NCBI RefSeq assembly: GCF_035222275.1 | Contig: NC_085882.1 | Location: 1,309,501-1,373,500, forward strand | Length of the DNA: 64,000 nt | Reading direction: 5' to 3' | Source of the DNA: Podospora bellae-mahoneyi | Lineage: Eukaryota > Ascomycota > Sordariomycetes > Sordariales > Podosporaceae | Shown here: positions 45,985 through 55,856 of the stretch, piece after piece | How positions within the stretch are numbered: position 1 is the stretch's first letter | How the letters are laid out: each line of letters starts with the position of its first letter | Notes under the pieces: model-generated | Seen by the model: the letters and a program-made list of their open reading frames with translations, nothing else | Database searches by the model: none | Told to the model about the DNA's origin: nothing | Position numbers and translations under genes: made by a program

Positions 45985-46905
45985 TCACGGCCACAACTCA
46001 ACAACCTCCCACTCCCCCTCCACCTTCCCCCCAGCATACTTCGCCCCTTCTCTCTCCCCCTCCTTCCCCCGATGAGTATACAACCACCTCCTCGGCCTCA
46101 CCTCCTCCCTCAAATCAACCCTATCAACCTCATCCGGCACAACCACCACAACCCTAAAATTCCCCCTCGCCTCCTCATCCCTCAAATCATCCACCCTCTC
46201 ACCCAACCTCTTCCCCTGATGATAATCCACCTCCGCCCCCGGCTCCGGACCCTTAAAACTCCCCCTCATAACCGGGCTCAAATTCCCAAAATGCCCCTCC
46301 ACCTCCCTCTCCCAGCTCCAATCCTCGTCCCCTTCCCATTCCTTGACCCTCCTCATCCTCTCCCCCACCACCTCCCTAACCTTCCTCTCCCCCTCCCCTT
46401 CCCCATCAATCCCCGGCCCTAGAACCCACGCCTTCCCTCTAACCCTCCACTGAGTCTTTGTCTCATCAACCCAAAATACTGCCTCCACTGGCCCCCCCCC
46501 ACCGCTTGGGCCGCCAGACACAGTCTGCGAATCGGGCCCGGCGGTGTCAAGAATGTCAGACGTCTTTGACATGCGCGCGTCAGTGGTGAAAGTCAAGAGG
46601 TCAGACCTGAAGAGGGGCGGGTTCAGAACGGCGGGGTTGCGCTCGTTGGGGGGGAGGGTACCCCAGAAGCCGCGGAAGACGCAGGTGCGCGCGCGGGGGA
46701 GGACAGTGATGGAGGTGTGGGAGGGGACTGGGTGGAGGGTTGCGAGAGTGAAGATTGGGGGCCTCAAATGGGTTAGGTGGTGGGAGAAGAGCTCGCGCCA
46801 GGGGGCGGGGCCGGCGGATGATGACATTTCACCAGTGGCGAGGTGAGGGTTGCTTGAAAGATGGGTTGATATTGGTGATAGGCGGCCGAGGAAGGGGGTG
46901 GACAT
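45985..46905 (-). CDS. Pyridoxamine 5'-phosphate oxidase-like FMN-binding protein (Alr4036 type)
   Basis: Predicted FMN-binding split-barrel protein; the true substrate is unknown, and the family is only distantly related to vitamin B6 oxidase. It is a single exon of 306 aa from the ATG at 46905. Family features are APWRELFSHHLTHL at the barrel start, PRARTCVFRGFWGTLPPNE, LTFTTDARMSKTSDI, a Gly-rich insert, AVFWVDETKTQWRVRGKAWVL, and the C-terminal FRVVVVVPDEVDRVDL...RRWLYTH strand. A second ATG at 46827 gives MSSSAGPAPWREL, which resembles usual family starts; the extra 26 residues of the longer form could be a targeting extension or leader. The Gly/Glu-rich inserts make it longer than bacterial relatives. 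Confidence 0.85.
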   Translation of the reverse strand: MSTPFLGRLSPISTHLSSNPHLATGEMSSSAGPAPWRELFSHHLTHLRPPIFTLATLHPVPSHTSITVLPRARTCVFRGFWGTLPPNERNPAVLNPPLFRSDLLTFTTDARMSKTSDILDTAGPDSQTVSGGPSGGGGPVEAVFWVDETKTQWRVRGKAWVLGPGIDGEGEGERKVREVVGERMRRVKEWEGDEDWSWEREVEGHFGNLSPVMRGSFKGPEPGAEVDYHQGKRLGERVDDLRDEEARGNFRVVVVVPDEVDRVDLREEVRPRRWLYTHRGKEGEREGAKYAGGKVEGEWEVVELWP

Positions 46906-47530
46906 TCGTTGCTTTGCAAGAATGTCGATCGTGTCTGTTAGAGACGGGGAACTGTTATGGTGGAGGTGAGCTAAGAAAGGTGAGATCTCAAACGAGGGAT
47001 GACTTCATCTTGGTGCGGGGCATTGAGGTAGGTCTTTGCTGCTGTCATCCAAATTTATCTCTCTGCCTACCAAACGGTGCGGGGTTGAGTGCATTTAGCT
47101 CAAACACCATCTCCTCTGCGGGCCGCGCCGGCGGCCGCGAGACACTTTATTTTCCTGGGACGTCTTGTGCCATATGTACAGTTATGTAGGTGTGCAGACG
47201 CAGGGCTCACGGGACAGTTGTGGTAAGAATGTAAGGGTTCAATTGTACATGATATGTCTCTTCTTGCAAGCAGAGTGACAATCTGTTTACTAATTACTGT
47301 CAAGATATCCACAACTGGCCATTTCAAGTCAGCAAGTAGGAAACGTCAAATATGTAAACAAAAATACAACCGTTAAGGATTCGAAAACAGGCTCACCATC
47401 TGCGAGAGCAACAGGAGCCGCCCTGACTAGAGGTTGATACCTACCTACCATGGCCTCCTCTATATCTCCGGAAAGCTGCTAATTAAAATAATAGTAATAA
47501 TAACAACAATAATAAAAACAAAACAATTGA

Positions 47531-47635
47531 GTGTATGGTTTGCCCGCGCCAGGAATCGAAGCTGGGCCCCATGAGGCCACAACTCCAATTCAGGGTGGCG
47601 GCGTAACGCTCAATCCGAAACTGGGCCCCATACAC
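47531..47635 (-). pseudogene. tRNA-derived remnant within a short inverted/direct repeat
   Basis: Read on the minus strand, 47567-47541 carries CCAGC-TTCGATT-CCTGG followed by CGCGGGC-A. That is a T-arm with the conserved TTCGATT loop (one stem mismatch), seven acceptor-stem bases and a discriminator. No matching 5' acceptor strand or proper D-arm is upstream, so it is not an intact tRNA. The surrounding DNA repeats AATCGAAGCTGGGCCCCAT (47554-47572) nearly exactly at 47612-47631, and GTGTATGG (47531-47538) is inverted as CCATACAC (47628-47635). A degraded tRNA or tRNA-derived short element is the best guess. Confidence 0.35.
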
Positions 47636-47651
47636 CCTTCGGAGGTTAGGC

Positions 47652-47670
47652 GAGAGAGAGAGAGAGAGAG
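47652..47670. repeat. (GA)n microsatellite
   Basis: Nine GA units followed by a G run at 47671-47678, just beyond the HRQ1 trailer. Confidence 0.9.
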
Positions 47671-47797
47671 GGGGGGGAGGGAGAGAACGATCACGGGCAT
47701 AGTATTCGATTACGGTGTCATTAGAATTTAAATTCCATTACGGATATCCTTAGTCTTATATTAGTGGCCACCACAACAGCCTCACCTCCCCTCAACC

Positions 47798-50700
47798 TCA
47801 TCCGCCATCTCCACAAGCCATACCCCGACCATCACCACTACCCCCATCCACCACAACCTCCCCTCTCCCCTTGTTGAGCTCCCCCCTCCTCTTAAGCCTC
47901 ACCGGCTCAGCCCTCACCACCGTCTCTATCCCCGCCACCACCCCCTCCTCCGGCCCCATCGGCAGTCCTTCCACATCTACCTCCTCCCCCAACAAACACT
48001 TCAGCACAACCCCACACCCAACTTTGCTCACAACCTCGTTCCCTTCCTTACAATACTCACTAGCCACACACTCCGGACACCCCTGCACCCGTGTACACTC
48101 GCACCTCTCCACCCTCTGCAACGCCTGCCGAACCAACATCTCGACATGTTCAAAAGCCTTTGTATTGATCCCCGACCCTCCCTCCCCACCCTTGGCATCA
48201 TAAAACGTCAGCCTCGCCGGCCTCTTCCGTTTGGTCTCCCGCTTGGAGACGAGCTCCTTCAACGGGTTCTTGCACTCGGTACGGACGTCGCCCGGAAGGG
48301 ATACGACAAAGTTCGGTATCAGGGACATCAAAGCGTGCTGAGCAGCATGGATAGCTCCCGCAACGTGCAGCTGTCGCGATGTCAAGATGGAGAGAGCGAG
48401 GGGCGGGATATCGATCCACATTCCCTTTGTGAACCTCACCACAGGCGGGTTATCAACCGCAACAGCGTCCAGTATCTTGTTCGTCTTGGAGTCGACTTTG
48501 AAGAAGCCAAACACTGTCTGAGTGATGCGGATGGAGCCGTAGAATGCCTGAGCAGCGGGGGAGAGGGGCTTGAGGGCTTCGGTCTCGATGGGGTCGATGT
48601 CGGTGTAGTCCCTCTGTTTGGTTGTCCAAGAGACCTTTACCCTCTCCACGCGGGCGATTTTGGTGGAGGGGTTGAAGTCCCGGACTAGATACGTCAGGCC
48701 TTGATGGAGGAAGATGGCGCCGTCATACAAGGTAAAGGTCGCCCGGGAGGCTTCGAGTTCTTCGAGGACGATGTTGCGGTTGTGGGTTGTGTCCACGATG
48801 GCAAAGTGGTCTTCTTCTGTGTCGCGGATGGAGACAAACTTGGAGGGTTGGGGGCGGAAGCGGTCGGCGGTGTGGTAGAAATTGGTCAGGGGGTCGTGGA
48901 GGAGGCGAGTGCTGCATATTTCGGCGAGGTCAGGACCAAAGTAGACCGAGTCGACGTCGGGACGGATCGGGAGCTCGTGGGCGGCGCATTGGATGTGGCC
49001 TTCTTTGACAAGCATGTTGTCCAGGTCCACTTGGAGGGCCGCGTTGGGTTTGGTGAAGAGCTCATCTGGGTTGTTCATGTAGTGCTGGTCTGTTGCGAAG
49101 CTGTCGCCCACTAGGATGGAGAGGGAGTCCTTGTTTCTTCTGCCTGCTCGCCCGCTCTGCTGTCGGAGGTTGGATATTGTGTATGGGAAGCCCCAGGTGA
49201 TGACGCAGTCTAGGGTGCCGATATCTACTCCTAGTTCCAATGCCGTGGTCGCTACAATCCCAAGCAGTTTCCCCTCAAACATCTCACTCTCAATCTTCCT
49301 CCTGTCCTGAGCCGTATAGCCACCCCTATACCCCATCACCCGGTTTGCAACCTCCCCCCTCCCAAGCCGTTCCAACTCCTGCCTCACCGTCCCAATCAAC
49401 ACCTCACACTGCGCCCTCACCCGACAAAAGGCAATAACCCTCACCCCCCTCAAAATCATCTGGCAAAACAACTTTGCGCACTCCAACGCCGCATTCCCCC
49501 TCCCGCTCGCCGGATCCCCAGGGTCCTTGTACGGCGTATTCCAACATATAAACTCCTTCCTCCCACTCGGACTCCCATCCTGCTCCACCACCCTAACCTT
49601 GCCCTCCGCAATCCCAAATATCGTCCCAAAATGCCCCCCCGGATTAGCCACAGTAGCCGAACAACTCACAAACCTCAGCTCATGCCTGTTCCCCAAAGCA
49701 GCACATATCCTCCTCAACCTCCTCATAACATACGCCACATGACTCCCCATCAGCCCATTGTACACATGCAGCTCATCCACAACCACAAACCTCAGATTCT
49801 GCAAAAAGCTCCTCCACTTCTCCTCCTGAGGCAAGATGGTCAGGTGCAGCATATCCGGATTCGTAAAAACAACCCTCGCCTCCTCCCGTATCCTATTCCT
49901 CATCTCAAACGGCGTGTCCCCGTCAAACGTCTCCGCCATCATCCCCTGAAGGGTAGGCATGTACCCCATCAGCTCCTGCAAACTCCTTCTCTGATCCTGC
50001 GCAAGAGCTTTGGTAGGAAAAATATACATCGCCCTCGTCAACGGGTCCCTCTCCAGAGCATGCAGAACCGGCAACTGATATATCAAACTCTTTCCCGAGC
50101 TCGTCGACGTCGAAACAACAACATCGTACCCCGCGTTCAACGCATTGATCGCCTCCGCCTGATGCGAGTAGAAACCCGTGATCCCTCTCGCGTTATACAA
50201 CGCGTTCACCAAATCCTGACTCAACAAAAACTCCAGCTCCCCACACACCCCCTCCTGCGCCTCGAAAACCCTGTGGCCGTCAGGCACAATCTGCCCGGTG
50301 TACCACGCCAACCCCTTCAACTCCTCCACAATCTCCGATATTGGTTTCCGTCCCTTCGGTATCGTTTCCGGCAACGTCGTCTCTCTCTTCCTCTCCCGTT
50401 CAGCACTCCTCTCCGGCAAAACCCTCTCCCCCTCCACCCTCAAGACAGGATCAACCCCCTCCTCCTCACACCCCCTCAGAAACTCCTGCACCGCCCGTTT
50501 AAACTTCTCCCCCCGCCTCTCCACGACCCCCATCAACTGCTTAGCCGTATACCGCGGCATAACCACCTCCCTCCCTCCCCCACCAACCTCCCTTGCCCTG
50601 CCCCGTCCCTTCAACCCCCCGTCAACAAACTCAAAAACCAACACCTCCCCCCCACGCTCATCCCCCTCTGCCAAATCCTCCCCAGGTAAGCTCGCAACCC

Positions 50701-51166
50701 CGGACGACGACCGGAACAGATCCTCCTTTTCAAACCCCCGAGCCTCTAGCAAGAGTGAAGTGTAATCTACATACTCAAACCTGATGCTCCCAGGCGTTAC
50801 CACCTTCAAAGAGGCGATGTCTTCCACGGATGGGACAAGCCCTTTTGCCGCCAGGGCCTTTGACAGGTTGGCCAACGTCGGGGGGAGGTGCTGGCTGTGG
50901 GTAGAGAGGAAGGTCGACACGAGGCTGAGGGCGGAGTGAAGCTTGGCGAGGTGTTGGAAGTAGGAGGGGAGGGGTCTCTCGGCCTCTTCTGGGGGCGATA
51001 ATCGTTTTGATTTGAGTTGGGGTTTTCGTTTTGGTGGTGGTAATGGTGATGATGGTGATGGTGATGGAGATGGAGTCGCTTCTTCAGCAACAGCTTTTGG
51101 AGGCCGGCCTCGTTTCCTTTTCAGAGCCCCGCTGCTCTGGGGGTTATCCCCGTCTCCTGATGGCAT
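47798..51166 (-). CDS. HRQ1: HRQ1-type RecQ4-like 3'-5' DNA helicase
   Basis: Nuclear ATP-dependent helicase for genome stability (interstrand crosslink and telomere functions in yeast). It is one 1122-aa exon. The N-terminus is basic (KRKRGRPPK) and Pro/Ser-rich. Motif I is STSTSSGKS at about 352-360, motif Ia PTKALAQDQ, motif II DELH at 464-467 (DEVH/DELH type), motif III SAT at 503-505, motif V TALELGVDIG and motif VI QQSGRAGRRN at 669-678. The C-terminal region carries the MZB/DUF1998 zinc cluster with CECTRVQGCPECVASEYC, the four-Cys metal site of Hrq1. The final 60 residues are Gly/Glu-rich. A 352-codon frame on the opposite strand is a shadow. Intronless, as expected for the family. 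No odd residue is seen in the core motifs. Confidence 0.96.
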   Translation of the reverse strand: MPSGDGDNPQSSGALKRKRGRPPKAVAEEATPSPSPSPSSPLPPPKRKPQLKSKRLSPPEEAERPLPSYFQHLAKLHSALSLVSTFLSTHSQHLPPTLANLSKALAAKGLVPSVEDIASLKVVTPGSIRFEYVDYTSLLLEARGFEKEDLFRSSSGVASLPGEDLAEGDERGGEVLVFEFVDGGLKGRGRAREVGGGGREVVMPRYTAKQLMGVVERRGEKFKRAVQEFLRGCEEEGVDPVLRVEGERVLPERSAERERKRETTLPETIPKGRKPISEIVEELKGLAWYTGQIVPDGHRVFEAQEGVCGELEFLLSQDLVNALYNARGITGFYSHQAEAINALNAGYDVVVSTSTSSGKSLIYQLPVLHALERDPLTRAMYIFPTKALAQDQRRSLQELMGYMPTLQGMMAETFDGDTPFEMRNRIREEARVVFTNPDMLHLTILPQEEKWRSFLQNLRFVVVDELHVYNGLMGSHVAYVMRRLRRICAALGNRHELRFVSCSATVANPGGHFGTIFGIAEGKVRVVEQDGSPSGRKEFICWNTPYKDPGDPASGRGNAALECAKLFCQMILRGVRVIAFCRVRAQCEVLIGTVRQELERLGRGEVANRVMGYRGGYTAQDRRKIESEMFEGKLLGIVATTALELGVDIGTLDCVITWGFPYTISNLRQQSGRAGRRNKDSLSILVGDSFATDQHYMNNPDELFTKPNAALQVDLDNMLVKEGHIQCAAHELPIRPDVDSVYFGPDLAEICSTRLLHDPLTNFYHTADRFRPQPSKFVSIRDTEEDHFAIVDTTHNRNIVLEELEASRATFTLYDGAIFLHQGLTYLVRDFNPSTKIARVERVKVSWTTKQRDYTDIDPIETEALKPLSPAAQAFYGSIRITQTVFGFFKVDSKTNKILDAVAVDNPPVVRFTKGMWIDIPPLALSILTSRQLHVAGAIHAAQHALMSLIPNFVVSLPGDVRTECKNPLKELVSKRETKRKRPARLTFYDAKGGEGGSGINTKAFEHVEMLVRQALQRVERCECTRVQGCPECVASEYCKEGNEVVSKVGCGVVLKCLLGEEVDVEGLPMGPEEGVVAGIETVVRAEPVRLKRRGELNKGRGEVVVDGGSGDGRGMACGDGG

Positions 51167-51859
51167 TATGCGAACTTCAATTTGATGTTGGTTGTGAGAC
51201 TAAACCCAAACCTCTCAGATCTCAGATCTCTCAATCAAAGAAACGTCGTCGCGCTCCCAAGTGGCAAAAGGCGTGTGTCACTAACAAAGGCCCCCAAGCA
51301 CGAAAGAGACAGGAGAGCACGTGCTGTTTTCCCCTTAGCAACCCCACTAATTATCGACTTCCCAAACCCCCCTAGAGACCGTCACCATAGCAATCAATCC
51401 CACTCAAATACAGGACACCACAAATATATTCACTACCCCATCTAACTAGTTTTCCCCAGTCCAACCATCTTGACAAAACAATAAACAAACACCTCCCACC
51501 AAACCCAGGAAGCCGCTGACTTTCCAGTTCCCATTCGATAGAGAGAGAACTCGACACAAATCCAACCCGGCATTATCCGCCAAGTATCAATCACACACAA
51601 CCTAAACAAACAAAAAGTCCGCCGTCTTATTTCCCCCCCTTGCCAAAGAACCCCCAGAAATGCATCCTCATTGTAAAACAACCCCCTTGAAAATACCCAA
51701 TCGTGAGCCGCTGAATAAAACAAAAAAACGTGGACAAAAAAAAACGGAAAAAAGTACGTCAAAGTTGTCGTTGTTGCATTTGCAAAGTCGCATGCCTGCC
51801 TGCCTGGTTGTTCAGATCAAATTACACAACCTAGATTGAAAAGAACATCTCAAACCCTT
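51167..51859. other. Intergenic (HRQ1 5' / YRB2 3')
   Basis: A short HRQ1 upstream region, then an A/C-rich stretch on + that is the G/T-rich trailer of YRB2 on the minus strand. No gene is seen. Confidence 0.6.
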
Positions 51860-53712
51860 TCAGACGTCTGCAAGGCCCTTCTTTAGCATTTCCACCAGGT
51901 CCGAGAACAGATCCGCGTTGGCGTTACTGAGCTGAAGTAGATTGTCAGTATGAGCTGGTTGATCATAAATATCAAACGAAAACTAACCTTCATCTGTACC
52001 AACTGCGGCTCTCCATTCTCAAATGCCGTGAACAACACCGTCGCCGCCTTGAGCTTCTTCTCAATCTTGAACTGCATCGCTGGCAGCACAATCGTGTTGA
52101 GGATGACCCTCAGGGTGTGGTCCTGGCGCATGATCAAGCGTACGTTCTTAGGTCCGCTGTAGTCTTTGTCTTCCAACACCGAGGCGTCAAAGCTGGTCGC
52201 GTCTGGGGAGCCGTCGTTTTCAAACTCGACCGTCGCTCTTGGCACATTGACCTTGAGCATGCCGGCACCTCTCTCTTTCCACCCAACTCCCTTTTCCATA
52301 ACATACATCTTGGCGCGTTGGGAGAAGAGTGTGACCTCTGAGCTCTCGCCATCGTCGACCACGACTGTGTAGGTAGTGTTACCAGAAGAATTCATGATAA
52401 ATGGCCGTGAAAATGACTCACTCTTATGTAGCTTCAACCTCTTCCTCTCACTCTCTTCCTTCTCATCATCCTTGTTCTCCTCCTCCCCATCAGCCCCAGC
52501 ACCCTCCCCATTCTCCTCCTCGCCGTCTTCATCCTTCTCACTCTCCTCCGCGTCACTTTCTGGCGCACCAAAAGGCTTGGCCGGCTTGCCACTCTTAAGG
52601 ACCTCACCAGGCTTGCCAAAGTTGGTCAACCGAGCACCGCCACCAGACAAAGCGCTAGCACCACCAAAGGCACTTCCAAAAGGACTCGACTTGAACACCG
52701 ACCCCCCGCCAGTCTGTCCGTTAAGCGCCGACGCAAAAGGTGACGCCGTCGAGGTCGAGCTAAAGTTCAATTTGGCCGGAGCAGCGGGTGTAGATCCACC
52801 AAGAACGCTCCCGAAAGACGCAGCCGTCCCAGCCGATCCAAACACACTCGGCTTCCCAGCACCAGCAGACGCAAATGGCGAGGCTCCTGACGCAGCCGCA
52901 AACGGCGAAGCAGACGAGGCTCCCAGCTTGGCAAATCCTGACGAGGCAAAAGCAGACGTCGAGGTTGTTTGCGGCTTATCGATCGGTGAACGCACGGTAG
53001 CCGTGTTGGCAGGTCGGCTCTTAGCCAGCTCCTCCATGCTCGAGCGTGGGGAGGCACTCGCCGACAACGGCTCCTAGATCAAAACAAATCTTGTGTTACC
53101 ATCGGGTGTTGCCATAGATTGAGTCGAATGGAGGGGTAAAAGGGGGTGCCGATTGTGAGTGACATCGGACCTCGGAGAGACAGGGGGAGAAAACGAGAAA
53201 CAAGAAATAAATAAAAAAAAACCTACCACTTCTTCCTGTCCGCTCTTGACAGCAGACGCGCTGGCCTGGCGATCCCGTGGTCTCTTCTTCTCGGGCTCGG
53301 ATCGGTTTGTACGGTTGAGCGTCACAGCTGTGTTGTTCTTGCTGTCGGTCGCGGCAGACCCTTCCCCTTCCAAAGGAGCCTCGGCCACATCCTTGTTCTC
53401 GTCCAACTCGGCATGCGCTCGCTTCTTCTTGGGGGACGAGATCTGCTCGGCCAGTGTTTCGTCGCTTGGGACACCAAGGGCCACTGGCGGCGTGACCTTG
53501 CGAGCGCCGGCAGTAGTTGTCTTATCTTTGGGCGCATCATCATCGTCAGAGGCGCTCTTGTCGTCTTGAGAGGTCGATAGCTGCCCCGCCTTTTCAGAAA
53601 TAGACGTCTGCTTCAGCTCTCTTCTCGTCGCCGTGGTCTCGGCATCTTCCTTAGCAGCGCCTGCCTCGACTTGGTCCGAGATGTCGCTCGTGTTGTGCGG
53701 GTCGTCGGCCAT
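51860..53712 (-). CDS. YRB2: Ran-binding-domain protein YRB2/RanBP3-like with FG repeats
   Basis: Nuclear Ran cofactor promoting Crm1-dependent export. Exons are 53712-53227, 53073-52422, 52364-51988 and 51931-51860, giving 528 aa. Introns are 153, 57 and 56 bp. The N-terminus is acidic with two bipartite-like basic signals (SPKKKRAHAEL, PEKKRPRDRQ). The middle has degenerate FG/FAS repeats (PSVFGSAG, SPFGSAFGG, KPFGAP) and an acidic Glu/Asp block. The RanBD covers exons 3-4 with VTLFSQRAKMYVME, GWKERGAGMLKVN, RLIMRQDHTLRVILNTIVLP and VLFTAFENGEPQLVQMK. The small last exon gives LSNANADLFSDLVEMLKKG. The 57-bp intron (GTGAGT...CACAG) is in frame without a stop, so its retention would replace one Ile with 20 residues just before the RanBD. 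The ATG at 53712 is chosen because upstream codons (to 53907) are leader-like. Confidence 0.92.
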
Positions 53713-54515
53713 GATGTCAGTGGGTCGTTGGCAGTTGTATCGTTTCGGTCTACTATCTCGGGGTGCTCGGAAGCAGTGGGCAATCGGGAGAGGTACAGGT
53801 AGTAGGTGGACTTTTTCAAAAGTCGGCCGCTCGGCTGAGAGATAATGTTCCAAGACACTGCAGGAAACCTTATGGGTAGGTAATTCTGTCGGTAAGATGG
53901 CACGCACTAGTGGTACCTGGTAGAACAGACTGTAGACAAATGTCGTAAGTGACGAGAGAAAAAGGTGCTATGGAAAAAGGCAATATCGGAATTTTGATTT
54001 AGGTCTGGACTGGATATTGCGGAGTTGCAGCACACGTTAATGCCTGTTGTTGCGCTTGGGTCTTGGGAGCGAGGGGGGGTCTCGGGAGCATGTCGCACCC
54101 TCTGGAGCCAGGCGTTGGGGCGATTGGTTCAGAGGAACCCACCCGCTAAAATGAGCAGCCCCTCATGTACCCAGGTACCGGTTTGGCTCATCCAACAGTG
54201 CTCGCCAGTGGGGTTTGGGTGCCAACGACAGTGACAAAACACAGCCAATCACCACCGGACGCATGTTCGCCATTTCATTACTTGGGACGCATGGCCCTGT
54301 ATCATCATCCTCTTTCTTTGTGAGTTGTCCCAATGAGGAAAAAGGTAAATATCATGATAATGCGGTCTGCCTCACTACAATAGAATCAACTCATTATGCA
54401 GTATATATATACCCTATCATGAAACATGTCCCTATCCGCTGCTTGGTATTAGTTCCGTCCCTTCATCCAAGAAAACGCCATATATATAAAGGAACCCAGC
54501 TTCTGTCTTAGTCAA
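53713..54515. other. Intergenic (YRB2 5' / unknown TM protein 3')
   Basis: YRB2 leader and promoter, including a TACCTACC tract near 53874, and an AT-rich trailer for the downstream minus-strand gene. No gene is seen. Confidence 0.6.
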
Positions 54516-55856
54516 TCATATCTGCCGCCGCCTTTGCTCAACGCTGGCAACAAGATCCTCCACCAACCCAAAGGCATCCCTAAAGGCGGCCAACTCTTGC
54601 GACATACTCACACCCTCCAGGCTGTCAACCTCTGACGGACTCCGGGTCCCTGCAAGAGTGTCACTCTCACTTAAACTAGGAGCATATCTCTGCCTAGCAG
54701 CGAGATCTTGATCTCTTAGCTGCCGTTCCCTGTCTTCCTGACCAGCAGTGGGCCTCGGGACAGTGTAGATCCCATCTGCGACCATGCCTTCGCTTTCGCT
54801 TTCGTACCCAGGCTCCGGAACCCAAGTCTGCACTCTCCTTTCAGCCTCCTCCCGTTGTTGATAATGCGGTCGCGGGATATCATACACAGTGGTTCCAGTC
54901 GCACCATCCTCGCTCCCACTATCGCTCCCAATTTCAAACCTCGGCTCTTCCCACGGAGGAACAGCCTCCTCATTACTCTCCCCATCCGCATGCTCCCCAA
55001 ACCCGGCCAACTTTTCCCTCTCCTCAACATTCTCCTCCCCTTCCCTCCACCTCCACCCACAGCACCCCCGTCGTCGTCCACCCAACCTCTCCCCATCCCC
55101 TACCCCCTTCCCATCCCTCATCAACCCCCAACTTAACACCCCCAACCCTACCCCAAAAACAATAACCAACACCTCCATCACCCCCGAATTCAAAACCTTT
55201 ATCCACCCCGGCGGACGATATATTCCCTCCCTTTCCCCCCTCTCACCCCCCCCCCTCCAAGGCGGCAGAGGAAACCCCTCCCTCCCCATCCCCCCCAAGC
55301 ATTTCTCCGAGCGTTTCCTCAGCCCCCCAGCAACACCACTAAAAACCTTCCCAAAAGCACAAACAGGGCTGACACACTCCACCTTTGCCCCGTCCTCCCC
55401 CTCACAAACCACACTCTTGAACCACCCCTCCCGTTGTTTAACCGTTTCCTCCAGTTCCTTTAATTGCACCTTCAGTCGCTCAAGAGCGTCGTACTCCTTG
55501 TCGAGAGCATCCCTGTCGAGATACTTTAGTCGTTTGCCGTCGTCTTTCGAGGTTGTCGCCTTGACGCTGAAACTGCTGCTGGAGGTGGCAGAGGAGGTAG
55601 CAGAGGAGGCGAAATCACTCTCTGCCCCCGATCCGGAAGAATAATACTCCTCGGACGAAAGCGTTATCTGGTTCCCGTTGCTTTCGACATCTACTTCCCA
55701 TTAGCACAACGCCCCCACCAGAACAACAGATAGGTAGGTGGACATACTAGGCTCTGCCTCTGGGACAGGCACAGGCACAGGCACAGGCACAGGATTGGGC
55801 GCACATATCGCCAACCCGGACGACGCCGCGAGCAGGAGGAGGTGACGGAGGCGCAT
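54516..55856 (-). CDS. Unknown fungal signal-peptide, single-TM protein with VP repeat
   Basis: Function not recognised. Exons are 55856-55748 and 55690-54516 with a 57-bp intron (GTATGT...TAG), giving 427 aa. The N-terminus is a signal peptide (RLRHLLLLAASSGLAICA). Next comes PNPVPVPVPVPVPEAEP, a Val-Pro run encoded by a CAGGCA-type hexanucleotide. A Ser-rich stretch and a short coiled coil (about 85-115: LDKEYDALERLKVQLKELEE) follow, then a lumenal region with four Cys. One TM helix (GVMEVLVIVFGVGLGVLSWGL) is followed by Arg-rich residues, giving a type I topology. The cytosolic tail of about 200 residues is acidic and Ser/Glu-rich and has two PRP-type motifs (YDIPRPHY, YTVPRPTA). The first exon is supported by its clean signal peptide and frame-restoring intron. 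Confidence 0.75.
55765..55794. repeat. Hexanucleotide repeat encoding Val-Pro
   Basis: Repeated ACAGGC/CAGGCA units in exon 1 of the unknown TM protein gene. Unit loss or gain stays in frame. Confidence 0.85.

Larger units (their letters stand above)
46906..47797. other. Intergenic (flavoprotein 5' / HRQ1 3')
   Basis: Contains a tRNA-derived remnant with flanking repeats at 47531-47635, an AT-rich ATAATA tract near 47485-47520, and (GA)n at 47652-47670 running into a G run. No protein gene is seen. Confidence 0.6.

Noticed and set aside
49631-50689. 352-codon frame antisense to HRQ1
   Set aside because: Pro/His/Leu/Arg-rich shadow of a real, motif-complete helicase gene on the other strand.
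54889-55644. 251-codon Pro/Ser-rich frame antisense to the unknown TM protein
   Set aside because: Shadow; the opposite strand has a clear signal peptide, intron and TM helix.
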